DNA of 19,555 nucleotides from JAVBPP01 sp031549535 (GTDB lineage: Bacteria > Bacillota > Clostridia > Oscillospirales > Acutalibacteraceae): positions 1 to 19,555 of the forward strand of contig JAVBPP010000019.1 of assembly GCA_031549535.1 (NCBI GenBank), written 5' to 3'. The translations under genes were made by a program, and so were the position numbers. Positions within the stretch are counted from its first letter, which is position 1; every line of letters begins with the position of its first letter. Below the pieces are notes generated by a model. That model was not told the DNA's origin. It saw only the letters and a list, made by a program, of their open reading frames with translations, and searched no databases. Positions 7,694 through 15,770 of this stretch are shown here, piece by piece.

Positions 7694-8746
7694 ATGGCAA
7701 AGCGTGGCGTAACCATCGGCAGAATGCTGTTGAAGCGGTTACAATATACCTTGGAAGGGGCGGGCATCATGCGGCCGGATTTACACAAACCGCAGTGGAA
7801 CGAAAGGCAAACGCAAAATCTGGAGCAATTTCGGGCACAAAAGCTGGGCATGTTCATTCATTTTAACAGCGCAACCTACCAGTTCGCAAACAACGAGCGG
7901 GACGATTGGTCGCTTGGCATTGTGGATAACCGGGACAGCGCCTACCGGGACTTTCCCCCCGGGGATTTTACGGTGTGTGAGCCGGATTTTAATCAATGGG
8001 CGCAGGTAGCAAAATCCGCGGGCTGCGGCTTTTGCGTTTTGACCGCCAAGCACCACGAGGGCTTTGCGCTCTGGCCGAGCGAGGCCACGCCGCACAGCGT
8101 GAAACACGCGCCCTTCTGCGGCGATTTGGTGCGCGGCTATGTGGATACCATGCGCGCTAACGGCCTGCTGCCGGGGCTGTATTATTCTATGCTGGATTTA
8201 CACCACAATATTACGGAGCTGGGCGTTAGCCCGGAGCAAAAGCAGCTGATACTGACGCAATTGACGGAGCTGCTCACGCAATACGGCGAAATCCCCTATC
8301 TCGTGATTGACGGCTGGCATTCAGATTGGGGCGGGCCGCGCTTTTCGCAGCTGGATTATGCGGAGATTGCGGCACATATTCATGCCCTGCAGCCCGATAT
8401 CCTGATTATGAACCACGCCTGCGAATGCAGCTATGAACATACGGATGTCATCTTTTTTGAAAACGCCGCCGGGCAGTCTGTTCCCAAAGACTTTGACGGC
8501 TATGGCGCGGCGGGGAATATCCTCACCAAAACCTGGTTCTGGAAAGAATCGCACCCCACGGCCGCGTTGAAAACCGCCAAATGGGCTGTGGAGGAAAAGC
8601 TGCGCCCCATGAACGCGAGCGGTGTCACCTTTTTGCTGAACGTCTCCCCCAACCCGCAAGGCAGAATTGAGAAAAATGTTGCGCAGGTATTTGCACAGCT
8701 GGGGGAATTACGAAAGGATGCGGATACATGCACGAGCCAAGCATAA
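7694..8746 (+). CDS. GH29-like alpha-L-fucosidase family glycoside hydrolase
   Basis: This 350-residue protein shows the GH29 barrel signature: KLGMFIHFNSATYQF (residues 50-64), WAQVAKSAGCGFCVLTAKHHEGFALWPS (102-129) and PYLVIDGW (201-208), whose D206 is in the place of the family's nucleophile. It ends at the catalytic barrel (GVTFLLNVSPNPQGRI, then a short helix), with no C-terminal beta domain. No signal peptide is visible, so the enzyme should act in the cytoplasm on small imported glycosides. GH29 retains configuration and cleaves alpha-L-fucosides, but substrate specificity in divergent members varies. AAAGGAGA supports ATG 7694; ATG 7769 is an alternative that removes 25 unusual N-terminal residues. 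The next gene overlaps its end by 19 bases. Confidence 0.85.
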   Translation: MAKRGVTIGRMLLKRLQYTLEGAGIMRPDLHKPQWNERQTQNLEQFRAQKLGMFIHFNSATYQFANNERDDWSLGIVDNRDSAYRDFPPGDFTVCEPDFNQWAQVAKSAGCGFCVLTAKHHEGFALWPSEATPHSVKHAPFCGDLVRGYVDTMRANGLLPGLYYSMLDLHHNITELGVSPEQKQLILTQLTELLTQYGEIPYLVIDGWHSDWGGPRFSQLDYAEIAAHIHALQPDILIMNHACECSYEHTDVIFFENAAGQSVPKDFDGYGAAGNILTKTWFWKESHPTAALKTAKWAVEEKLRPMNASGVTFLLNVSPNPQGRIEKNVAQVFAQLGELRKDADTCTSQA

Positions 8747-9633
8747 AAGCCATCCCCCTGTGGGAAACGGAAGCACCCCGGGGGGAGACGGATCAAAAAA
8801 CAACCGTGCGGCAAAGCCTGGAAAACATCAAACAAACCGGCGTGGGTACGCCGAAGCTGTTGCTGAAAAAGCAGCTCGCAGATGCGTATGACCTGCAGCC
8901 GAGCATGGACGCATATGTGCTCGAGGACGGGGAGCGGCATCCGGCAATGCTCATCTGCCCCGGCGGCGCCTACCTCTCCCGCGCGAAGGAGCATGAGGGG
9001 CGGGACATTGCGCAGTGGCTGAACTCCATGGGCATCTCGGCCTTTGTTTTGGATTATCGCTGTGCGCCCTACCCCTACCCCATCAGCCTTTGGGACGCCA
9101 AGCGTGCCATGCGCCACATTCGCTGCCACGCGCCGCGCTACCGGATTGACCCGCAGCGGCTGGGGGTAATCGGCTTTTCCGCCGGCGGGCATTTGGCCGC
9201 CTGCCTTGGCACGCTGTTTGACGCCGGGGATTCCGCCGCCAAGGATGCGGTGGAGCGGGAGAGCAGCCGCCCCGATTGGATGGTGCTGTGCTACCCCGTT
9301 ATCACAATGGGGGTTTACACCCATGCGCTTTCCAAGGTGAATTTGCTGGGCGCAAATCCGGCGCAGGCGCAGGCAGACCTCCTCTCCTGCGAAAAGCAGG
9401 TGACGCCCGCAACGCCGCCCGCCTTCCTCTGGCACACCGAAAATGATGCCGGTGTCCCTGTGCAAAACACGCTTTTATTTGCACAGGCTTTGGAGGAAAA
9501 CCAAATCCCTTATGAAACACATATTTTCCCGGACGGCAGGCACGGGCTCGGGCTGGCAAAGGGTGTGAAGGACGTTTGTGAATGGCCAGCCCGCTGTGAA
9601 AGCTGGCTGCGCTCCCAAGCGATTCCAAATTAG
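8728..9633 (+). CDS. Alpha/beta-hydrolase, acetyl xylan esterase-like
   Basis: This 301-residue hydrolase belongs to the BD-FAE/Aes-like group. It has the oxyanion segment CPGGAYLSRAKEHEG (residues 78-92), the nucleophile elbow GFSAGGH (S151) and a probable catalytic Asp in HTENDAGVPVQNT (D240) and His in DGRHGLGLA (H272). AFVLDYRCAPYPYP is typical of carbohydrate-ester hydrolases. No signal peptide is present. Its start overlaps the GH29-like gene by 19 bases, with AAAGGA upstream, so the two are translated together. A joint role in removing acyl groups and the sugar from one imported glycan is the simplest inference. Confidence 0.88.
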   Translation: MHEPSIKAIPLWETEAPRGETDQKTTVRQSLENIKQTGVGTPKLLLKKQLADAYDLQPSMDAYVLEDGERHPAMLICPGGAYLSRAKEHEGRDIAQWLNSMGISAFVLDYRCAPYPYPISLWDAKRAMRHIRCHAPRYRIDPQRLGVIGFSAGGHLAACLGTLFDAGDSAAKDAVERESSRPDWMVLCYPVITMGVYTHALSKVNLLGANPAQAQADLLSCEKQVTPATPPAFLWHTENDAGVPVQNTLLFAQALEENQIPYETHIFPDGRHGLGLAKGVKDVCEWPARCESWLRSQAIPN

Positions 9634-9659
9634 GCGATTGTGAAATGGACATTGCGGGG

Positions 9660-9990
9660 GACAATGCGTAGGGTGCGGCTTCCTAGACGCACCGTCGTTC
9701 CCTCTGGAAACCGTTTGCCGCAGGGAAGCGATATCGGAACGCCGGGCGTCGTCCCCTACATTTTTGCCGCGCTGGGGTAACCGGCGAACCAACCCGCCGA
9801 CTCCCTGTGCCCCTGCGGGGACAGCTCCCTCGGCGAGGGAGGCCGGGATTGGCCGCCCGAACGGCATCGGCGGAATTTGCGGGGCATATCGCCGTAGGGT
9901 GCGGCTTCCTAGACGCACCGTCGTTTCCTCTGAATGCCATCTGCCACAGGGAACCGGCATCGGGACGACGTGGGCGTCGTCCCCTACATC
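9660..9990 (-). repeat. GC-rich interspersed repeat array, second copy, inverted
   Basis: This array is built of the same units as the one at 104-482 but in the opposite orientation. Units beginning GTAGGGTGCGGCTTCCTAG lie at about 9668 and 9895. Between them, 9775-9890 holds the CTCCCTCGGCGAGGGAG hairpin and CCCCTGCGGGGAC. A linker ending CGTCGTCCCCTACAT follows each unit; the second contains a perfect hairpin, GGGACGACG / CGTCGTCCC (9962-9983). It starts about 30 bases after the esterase stop. No protein is supported here. Confidence 0.8.
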
Positions 9991-10030
9991 CTAAATCCAG
10001 ACGTAGCAGCGGAATTCATGGGGCGCATCG

Positions 10031-10066
10031 CGCCGTGGTGACCGTCCCGGTCACCACGGCGTTTTG
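10031..10066 (+). terminator. Strong terminator after the second repeat array
   Basis: CGCCGTGGTGACC (10031-10043) pairs perfectly with GGTCACCACGGCG (10049-10061) around GTCCC, followed by TTTTGATTGT. It would end transcripts from the glycosidase/esterase operon that read through the repeats. Confidence 0.85.
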
Positions 10067-10105
10067 ATTGTAACCAATTGTATCCGTATTGTAACTGTTT
10101 TGTTG

Positions 10106-10134
10106 TGGATTATTATAAGACAGCTGTGTATAAT
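10106..10134 (+). promoter_or_regulatory. Probable promoter of the broken lipoprotein gene
   Basis: A perfect TATAAT at 10129-10134 has TGGATT 17 bases upstream (10106-10111), a weak -35. The start codon lies about 45 bases downstream. Confidence 0.5.
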
Positions 10135-10179
10135 GCAATTGAGGCAAATATATGAAATTGCAAAAGGATGGCTTGCTAT

Positions 10180-11534
10180 ATGAAAAATTTTTTTAAAGGA
10201 AGCGCGCTTGGGCTTTGCTTGATTCTGTCCATTGGCTTTACCGGTTGTGAAAAACAGGGCGGGGATTTGACGACGAAGCCAGAAAGTAGCGAGGCGCAAA
10301 CGACAATAGATCAGGCGCATGAGCAACGCCTAAGTATTATAGACGCAAATCTAACCCACGAGGGAGATTTTGAAAGCACTGGTATCTGGGCAACTGAGGC
10401 TGTGTATCAGAAATATGGGGACGTTTTTGATGCAACGCCCAACTACCTAAATGGATTTTCTAACAGCGCCGTATTCACAAACGGCAGCGAGGTCAATGCG
10501 CTCAACTTTTCTGTTGTCTTTCGCTCAGATAACACGCTGGACTGCAAGAAAAACTCAGACGGAAGCTATTACTCCTGCACCAAACAGTAGTAAAATTTTA
10601 CAGGCCAAAATCCCATACATTCAAGCATTTTGTCCCGTAAAATTAACTACTGTTAAGTGCCGAAGTAATATGAAGAAACAGTGCAGATTATTGCAGTGGA
10701 AAGGAATTCGATGCAAACCTTATCCGGCTGGCTGTTTGGGGAGGAGCGCCTTGACAAGCTGAAGGATGTTCTGGCCTATCTCAAGCAGGATCCCCGTTTT
10801 GCGAGCCAGGTGCACTACCCGGAAATAAAGCTTTCTAAAAACGTTGTCGGCATAAATATGCGTGAAACATTTGGAATTGCGTCCGCTTACAAGGGTTATA
10901 TGCTGGATGGCAGCCTGCTTTTCGGTTTGAAATATGATGAACAGGGACGCATCGCGTTTTTATTGGATATGAAGGCAAAAAAGTTGATTTACCAAATTGC
11001 GCTTCAGTGGGAGGGAACGTTACCCGATTCCGTTATAGATTCCAATGGGGTTACGGAATTGGAGTTCCAGGATGGGTTTCCCAGTCCGATACAACAAACA
11101 GTACGCATTGACCGAAAGGGGCAGGTCTCCGTTTCGGAGAAAATACCGTTGCGGCACGAGTTGCCGGGCGGACGCTATACGGTGTTTGAGGAAAATTGCA
11201 GTCTCTTTTATAAAAATGAAACAACCGGGGAAGTAAAAAAGCTTTTCCAGGGGAATAGCGAGGATGGCGAAGGATTGGTTCGTTACTCCCATTTTGCAAG
11301 CATAGATGAAAGCAACTTTGTGTATTGCATTTCCGGTTATGAATCCTATGGCGGGTATGGGATTTGTTGAGCGGAACATTATTGCAAACAGAAACAATCG
11401 AAACCCTGCTCAACTCTGTGAGTGGACACCCCGATTTCTACAGCAATACCGGCATTCGTTTTTCCGGCGATGGGCACGCTGGCTGTGACAACTACGAATA
11501 CCTTGTCACATTGCTGCAGCCGCTCCGTCCATAA
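10180..11534 (+). pseudogene. Lipoprotein gene broken by a palindromic element and a frameshift
   Basis: ATG 10180 (AAAGGA 12 bases upstream) opens with a signal peptide, MKNFFKGSALGLCLILSI, and lipobox GFTGC, so the original product was membrane-anchored outside the cell. After DGSY the frame enters the element at 10569-10668 and stops at 10588-10590. Removing the element and one TA gives DGSYEETVQIIAV with no frame change. The second part is a soluble beta-rich domain without family motifs I recognise. At 11368 it stops again (GYGIC). The -1 frame, however, continues with protein-like sequence (LLSGTLLQTETIETLLNSV, later NTGIRFSGDGHAGCDNYEYL) to TAA 11532-11534, which points to a second lesion near 11360. 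The 3' end overlaps the end of mfd by 29 bases, convergently. Confidence 0.8.
10569..10668 (+). mobile_element. TA-flanked palindromic element (MITE-like), inside the lipoprotein gene
   Basis: This exactly 100-bp copy lies between TA at 10567-10568 and TA at 10669-10670. The left end is TTACTCCTGCACCAAACAGT and the right end, on the other strand, is TTACTTCGGCACTTAACAGT. Inner arms run AAATTTTAC/GTAAAATT, with the core AAATCCCATACATTCAAGCA. The host codons read GGA AGC TA/T GAA GAA once the element and one TA are removed, which defines the ends and the TA duplication well. Confidence 0.88.
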
Positions 11535-14500
11535 TCGAAAACGCCTGCTCCAGCAGTTCCAGCTGTTTTTCTCCGCGCGCAAGCTTGAGTGCGATGTGCG
11601 GTTTGCCCGCCGCGCTGACGGTGACACGGCCGTGCAGCCGGGCTGCTAAAGCGGAAATTTTGGTCATATCCAGGTTGTGAATGCGCAAAATCAGGCGGTC
11701 CGCCTGCTTGACAATTTCATACACATCATGCCCCGCCGCCCTGCCGCGCAGGAGCGCAACGGTGATTAAACCCTGCACACTCTCGGGCACATCGCCGAAG
11801 CGGTCAATCAGCTCATCCAGCACATCGGCGGCGTCATCCTGATTTTCAATGTCCGCAATGCGGCGGTAGATGGAAAGGCGCTGGGGAACGCTCTCGATGT
11901 AGCCATCCGGAATGTGCGCGTCAATGGGCAGGTCGATGGTGCAGGCTTTTTCGGGCAGACGGAAGGGCTCTCCCTTTTCTTCCCGCACGGCCTGCTCCAG
12001 CATTTTTAAATACATTTCATAGCCCACGGCCTCCATGTGGCCGTGTTGCTGTGCGCCTAAAATATTCCCTGCGCCGCGCAGCTCCAAATCACGCATGGCG
12101 ATTTTAAAGCCGGAACCGAATTCCGTAAATTCGCGGATGGCGCTCAGGCGCTGGGTTGCAATCTCCGTAAGCTGTTTGCCGCGCGTAAAGGTGAAATAGG
12201 CGTTCGCCCGGCGTGCGGAGCGGCCGACACGCCCGCGGATTTGGTGCAGCTGAGAAAGGCCGAAGTGGTCGGCGTCCTCAATGACGAGGGTGTTTACATT
12301 GGGCACATCAATGCCGGCCTCAATGATGGTGGTGCAAACCAAAATATCAATTTCGCCCTCCAGCAGCCTGCGCCAGATGTCGCTGAGCTCATCCTCGTTC
12401 ATTTTGCCGTGGCCGATGCCGATGCGCGCATCCGGCAGCTCCTCCTTGAGCTTGGCGGCGGTGCGCTGGATGGTTTCCACACGGTTGTGCAGGTAATACA
12501 CCTGCCCGCCGCGCCGCAACTCCGCGCGGATAGCCTGAGCGATAACGTGCAGATTATGCTCCAAAACAAAGGTCTGCACGGGCGAACGGTCCTGCGGCGC
12601 CTCCTCCAAGACGGACATATCACGAATGCCCGACATCGCCATATTCAGTGTGCGCGGGATGGGCGTTGCGGTGAGCGTAAGCACATCCACGGCGGGGAAC
12701 ATCTCCTTGAGCCGTTCCTTTTGTGCAACACCGAAGCGCTGCTCCTCATCCACGACAATCAAACCCAGGTCGCGGAATTGAATATCCTTGGATATCAAGC
12801 GGTGGGTGCCGACGACCAAATCCACGCTGCCGCGGCGCAGCCCCTGCAGGGTGCGCTCCATCTCCTTTTTATCACAGAAGCGCGAGAGCATGCCCGTTTC
12901 AATCGGAAAGCCCTCAAAGCGCTTGCGCACTGTTTGAAAGTGCTGCAAAGCCAGAATCGTTGTGGGCACCAAAATGGCGCATTGCTTGCCGTCCGCGATG
13001 CATTTAAACGCGGCGCGCAGGGCAACCTCCGTTTTGCCGAAACCGACATCGCCGCACAGCAGGCGATCCATGGGGTAGGGCTTTTCCATATCCGCCTTGG
13101 TTTCGTCTATGCAACGCAGCTGGTCGCCAGTCTCCTCAAACTCAAAGCGGCGCTCAAAGTCATGCTGCATATCCATATCCGGCGAAAAGGCAAAACCCGG
13201 CAGCTGCAGGCGCTTGGAATACAGCGCAATCAATTCCTTCGCCATTTCCTTCACCGCGCCGCGCACGCGGGCGCTGGTTTTTTGCCACTCGCTGCCGCCC
13301 AGCTTATTGAGCTTCAGCGGCCGTTCCGCGCTACCCTGCCCGCCGATGTATTTAGAAACCTGATCCAGCTGCGTCACGGGGACATAGAGCACATCGCTTT
13401 TATCGTATTTAATTTTAATATAGTCCTTCTGGGTTCCGCCCGCCTCCAGGTTGACTATGCCGTCAAACAGGCCGATGCCATGGGCGCTGTGCACCACATA
13501 GTCTCCCTTGTGCAGCTCATCCAGGCTGTGAAACGCGTCTTTCGCCTTATAGCCCTTGTGCGTCTTTTTCGCCGCAACCTGGCGCAGGGCATAGGTATAG
13601 AGCAAAAAATCCGCCTCGGGGTAAGAAAAGCCCGCCGAAAGGCTGCCCTCCATCACGCACACCGTGCCGCGCGGGAAATTTGCGGGCAGAGCCTGCAGAT
13701 ACAGGCTGTTCAGCCCTTCCGCCTCCAAATCGTCGCACAGCGCATACGCGGCTTTTTTTGTGCCCGCCAAAATCACGCAGCTCTGCTCCTTGCGTTTGGC
13801 AAGCGCCCCGATATCGTCCAGCAAAACGGGCAGCGAGCCGTTCCAGGGCGTCAACTGCTTAGCCGCCACGGTCACAAGCTCCTTCACAGGCGTATCAAAA
13901 CTGCCGCGCGGCAGATTATCCAAATAAACTGCGCCGCCGTCCTCGTAACGCCGCAGCAGCTCCGGGTAGCGCAGGGCAAAGCAATCCAGCCCCTTGCACA
14001 GAACGCCCTCCTCAAAATAGCCCTTAACACTCTCCACAAAAAGGGATTCCGCAGCAGTAAAGGTCTCTTTGACAGGAAAGCTTTCGCAAACAAAGAGCAG
14101 GGAATCCGGCATGTAATCAAACAAAGTCTCCGGTTGTTTATATAGCAGAGGAAGATAGCGGTCACAGGAGGAAAGGCGCACACCGTCCTGCAGCTGCTGC
14201 GCATCCTGCTGCAGGGAGGCTTTCAGCTGGGCAGCATTCTTTCCGCGCAAGCCTGCGGCAAAGGTCAAAATTTCCTGCGCCAGCTCCTCCGGAGCGCTGA
14301 CAGGCAGCTCTGTGGCCGGAGAAATACTTACGCACTCCACGGCATCTGTGCGCCGCTGGGTCTCGATATCAAAGGCGGAAAGGCTGTCAATCGTGTCTCC
14401 CCAAAATTCCATACGCAGCGGCTGCCGCAGCGCGGGAGGGAACAAATCCAGCACACCGCCGCGCAGGGCGAATTGCCCCGCTCCGTCCACCTGAGAGGCG

Positions 14501-14985
14501 CGCACATAGCCGCAGGCCACCAGCCTTTGCAGCAGCGTTTCCAGCGGATACTCCTCCCCCGCCCGCAGGGTGAAGCAGGCTGCGCGGAACTGTGCGGCCG
14601 GAATGGTGAATTGACAGGCCGCCTCGCCCGAGGCAACCACAACATCCACGCCGCCGGAGGCAATTTGCTCCAGCACACCAAGGCGCAAATGCTCATATTC
14701 GCGTGACTGCAGCTCCGCCGGGCGAAAGGCATAATCCCGCGCAGGGTAAAGCAGCGCACGGCAGCCAAAGCCGACAAGGTCGCGCACCAGCCTGCCGGCC
14801 TGCGCCTCGTCCGGCGTGAGCGCCAAAGCGCAGCGCCCGGTTTCGGCACACAGGGAGGAAATCACATGCGCCTTATGCACAGGCAAAAGACCCGTAACTC
14901 CCATGGGGAGCCGGGTTTTTTCCACGGCCTGCACAATACGGCTGAGCTCCGGCACCCGCCTGAAAATCTCTTGAAAACCGTTCAT
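11506..14985 (-). CDS. mfd: Transcription-repair coupling factor
   Basis: Mfd (1159 residues here) is an ATP-dependent DNA translocase that releases RNA polymerase stalled at lesions and recruits the UvrA/UvrB repair machinery. Visible in order are the UvrB-like N-terminal domains (LYPARDYAFRPAEL), the RNA polymerase-binding CarD-like domain (KGDYVVHSAHGIGLFDG, about residue 490), and the helicase core with Walker A GDVGFGKTEVALRAAF (about 645), DEEQRFG (about 743) and TLTATPIPRTLNMA. The translocation motif region QIRGRVGRSARRANAYFTF and the C-terminal domain follow. I chose ATG 14985 because AAAGGA lies upstream; a longer frame from 15036 has no ribosome site. It is a single gene, convergent with the broken lipoprotein gene. 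Confidence 0.97.
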   Translation of the reverse strand: MNGFQEIFRRVPELSRIVQAVEKTRLPMGVTGLLPVHKAHVISSLCAETGRCALALTPDEAQAGRLVRDLVGFGCRALLYPARDYAFRPAELQSREYEHLRLGVLEQIASGGVDVVVASGEAACQFTIPAAQFRAACFTLRAGEEYPLETLLQRLVACGYVRASQVDGAGQFALRGGVLDLFPPALRQPLRMEFWGDTIDSLSAFDIETQRRTDAVECVSISPATELPVSAPEELAQEILTFAAGLRGKNAAQLKASLQQDAQQLQDGVRLSSCDRYLPLLYKQPETLFDYMPDSLLFVCESFPVKETFTAAESLFVESVKGYFEEGVLCKGLDCFALRYPELLRRYEDGGAVYLDNLPRGSFDTPVKELVTVAAKQLTPWNGSLPVLLDDIGALAKRKEQSCVILAGTKKAAYALCDDLEAEGLNSLYLQALPANFPRGTVCVMEGSLSAGFSYPEADFLLYTYALRQVAAKKTHKGYKAKDAFHSLDELHKGDYVVHSAHGIGLFDGIVNLEAGGTQKDYIKIKYDKSDVLYVPVTQLDQVSKYIGGQGSAERPLKLNKLGGSEWQKTSARVRGAVKEMAKELIALYSKRLQLPGFAFSPDMDMQHDFERRFEFEETGDQLRCIDETKADMEKPYPMDRLLCGDVGFGKTEVALRAAFKCIADGKQCAILVPTTILALQHFQTVRKRFEGFPIETGMLSRFCDKKEMERTLQGLRRGSVDLVVGTHRLISKDIQFRDLGLIVVDEEQRFGVAQKERLKEMFPAVDVLTLTATPIPRTLNMAMSGIRDMSVLEEAPQDRSPVQTFVLEHNLHVIAQAIRAELRRGGQVYYLHNRVETIQRTAAKLKEELPDARIGIGHGKMNEDELSDIWRRLLEGEIDILVCTTIIEAGIDVPNVNTLVIEDADHFGLSQLHQIRGRVGRSARRANAYFTFTRGKQLTEIATQRLSAIREFTEFGSGFKIAMRDLELRGAGNILGAQQHGHMEAVGYEMYLKMLEQAVREEKGEPFRLPEKACTIDLPIDAHIPDGYIESVPQRLSIYRRIADIENQDDAADVLDELIDRFGDVPESVQGLITVALLRGRAAGHDVYEIVKQADRLILRIHNLDMTKISALAARLHGRVTVSAAGKPHIALKLARGEKQLELLEQAFSIMDGAAAAM

Positions 14986-15015
14986 ACAAAATCCTTTGCA
15001 TTTAAATTGGCTTTC

Positions 15016-15044
15016 AGTATACCCCTCCAACGGCAAAAATGCAA
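15016..15044 (-). promoter_or_regulatory. mfd promoter
   Basis: On the minus strand, TTGCAT (15044-15039), 17 bases and TATACT (15021-15016) stand about 30 bases ahead of ATG 14985. The palindromic element at 15055 ends only about 10 bases upstream of the -35 box. Confidence 0.75.
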
Positions 15045-15054
15045 ACGGTTTTTA

Positions 15055-15156
15055 TTCCTCCTGCACCAAATAGCAGCAATAAATTTCGCGGGATCAAATC
15101 CCATACAGGAAAGCATTTGTTCCCGCGAAATTTGCTGCTATTAAGCGCTGGAGAAA
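15055..15156 (+). mobile_element. TA-flanked palindromic element (MITE-like), upstream of mfd
   Basis: This 102-bp copy lies between TA at 15053-15054 and TA at 15157-15158. The left end is TTCCTCCTGCACCAAATAGC and the right end, on the other strand, TTTCTCCAGCGCTTAATAGC. Inner arms AAATTTCGCGGGA and TCCCGCGAAATTT are perfectly complementary around a core with AAATCCCATACAGGAAAGCA. Compensating changes between the arms relative to the other copies (CAGTAG becomes TAGCAG on both sides) suggest the hairpin is preserved. Confidence 0.85.
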
Positions 15157-15164
15157 TAGCGAGA

Positions 15165-15236
15165 ATGAATTTTCTAACGCCCGACTACCGGGAGCAATTT
15201 ACGCGGGCGAAGCAGCTGCGGATTGGGGGCAAGTGA
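15165..15236 (+). CDS. Possible 23-residue peptide, doubtful
   Basis: A short frame, MNFLTPDYREQFTRAKQL followed by a few residues, begins nine bases after the element's right boundary. The only purine-rich stretch ahead of it (GGAGAAATAGCGAGA) overlaps the element end. It has no family features and may be a chance frame or the remnant of something displaced by the insertion. I see nothing else between 15157 and 15296. Confidence 0.15.
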   Translation: MNFLTPDYREQFTRAKQLRIGGK

Positions 15237-15296
15237 TTTGCAACCTATTGCTGCACCATGCAGCACGGCCGCCAAAATTATATGGTGACAAACTGT

Positions 15297-15330
15297 AAAG
15301 CAGACAGACGCATTGCCTGTCTGCTTTATT
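15297..15330. terminator. Stem-loop terminator at the end of the XRE gene
   Basis: AAAGCAGACAG (15297-15307) pairs perfectly with CTGTCTGCTTT (15317-15327) around ACGCATTGC. The XRE stop codon lies inside the right arm. U-rich tails are modest on both strands. Confidence 0.7.
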
Positions 15331-15661
15331 CTTTGTCTCTTTCAGAAAATAGCAGTAATAAAAAACCATTTAACAATCTTTTTTCTCTCGGAGAGCATCT
15401 TTTTACATTTTCTAATATTTCATCTTGCAAATAATGCAATGATTCAGATTGTGAGCCCAGCAAGATTTCATTAGGTGTTACGTCTAATGCGGTGCATAAC
15501 TTCATCAACGTTTCAAGACTAGGAATAGACCGACTATTTTCAATATTTGAAATATAATTATTGGCTAGATTTGTTTGCTCCGCCAAGGTTTCCTGTGTTA
15601 ACTTTTTGCGTTTTCGCGCTTTGGCTAGCCGCTTTCCAAGCAATTCATAATCAAGTGTCAA
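15326..15661 (-). CDS. XRE-family (Cro/CI-like) transcriptional regulator
   Basis: This 111-residue protein begins with a helix-turn-helix domain of the lambda-repressor type (LGKRLAKARKRKKLTQETLA, then NNYISNIENSRSIPSLETLM, residues about 8-64, with LDVTPNEILLG). A helical C-terminal half of about 45 residues (LQDEILENVKRCSPREKRLL) follows and could mediate dimerisation. The first codon appears to be TTG 15661; no ATG or GTG fits better. It is divergent from the winged-helix/zinc-ribbon genes, and the shared spacer contains two GTGTA/TACAC inverted repeats. It is likely the repressor of that operon. Low GC sets it apart from mfd next door. Confidence 0.88.
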   Translation of the reverse strand: MTLDYELLGKRLAKARKRKKLTQETLAEQTNLANNYISNIENSRSIPSLETLMKLCTALDVTPNEILLGSQSESLHYLQDEILENVKRCSPREKRLLNGFLLLLFSERDKE

Positions 15662-15721
15662 TGCAGTTCACGCCTTTTTTATTAAGGATAATAGAACAGC
15701 GCGGCAGAATAAAGTAACTTA

Positions 15722-15770
15722 AAGTGTAATTACACTTGACATAATAATACTATAAGTGTAAAATACACCT
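15722..15770 (+). promoter_or_regulatory. Promoter with two operator palindromes for the XRE repressor
   Basis: TTGACA (15736-15741), 17 bases and TAAAAT (15759-15764) form the promoter reading toward 15828. A perfect 16-bp palindrome, AAGTGTAATTACACTT (15722-15737), overlaps the -35. A second inverted repeat with the same half-site (GTGTA AAA TACAC, about 15756-15768) covers the -10. Occupation of both would block RNA polymerase. Confidence 0.75.

Noticed and set aside
11355..11372. Programmed -1 ribosomal frameshift in the lipoprotein gene
   Set aside because: There is no slippery heptamer in the reading frame (GGG ATT TGT TGA), and the gene is already broken by an insertion, so decay is simpler.
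12241..14145. 634-residue open frame on the plus strand
   Set aside because: It is antisense to mfd, whose motifs are unmistakable. Long antisense frames are common opposite GC-rich genes, and this one has no family features.
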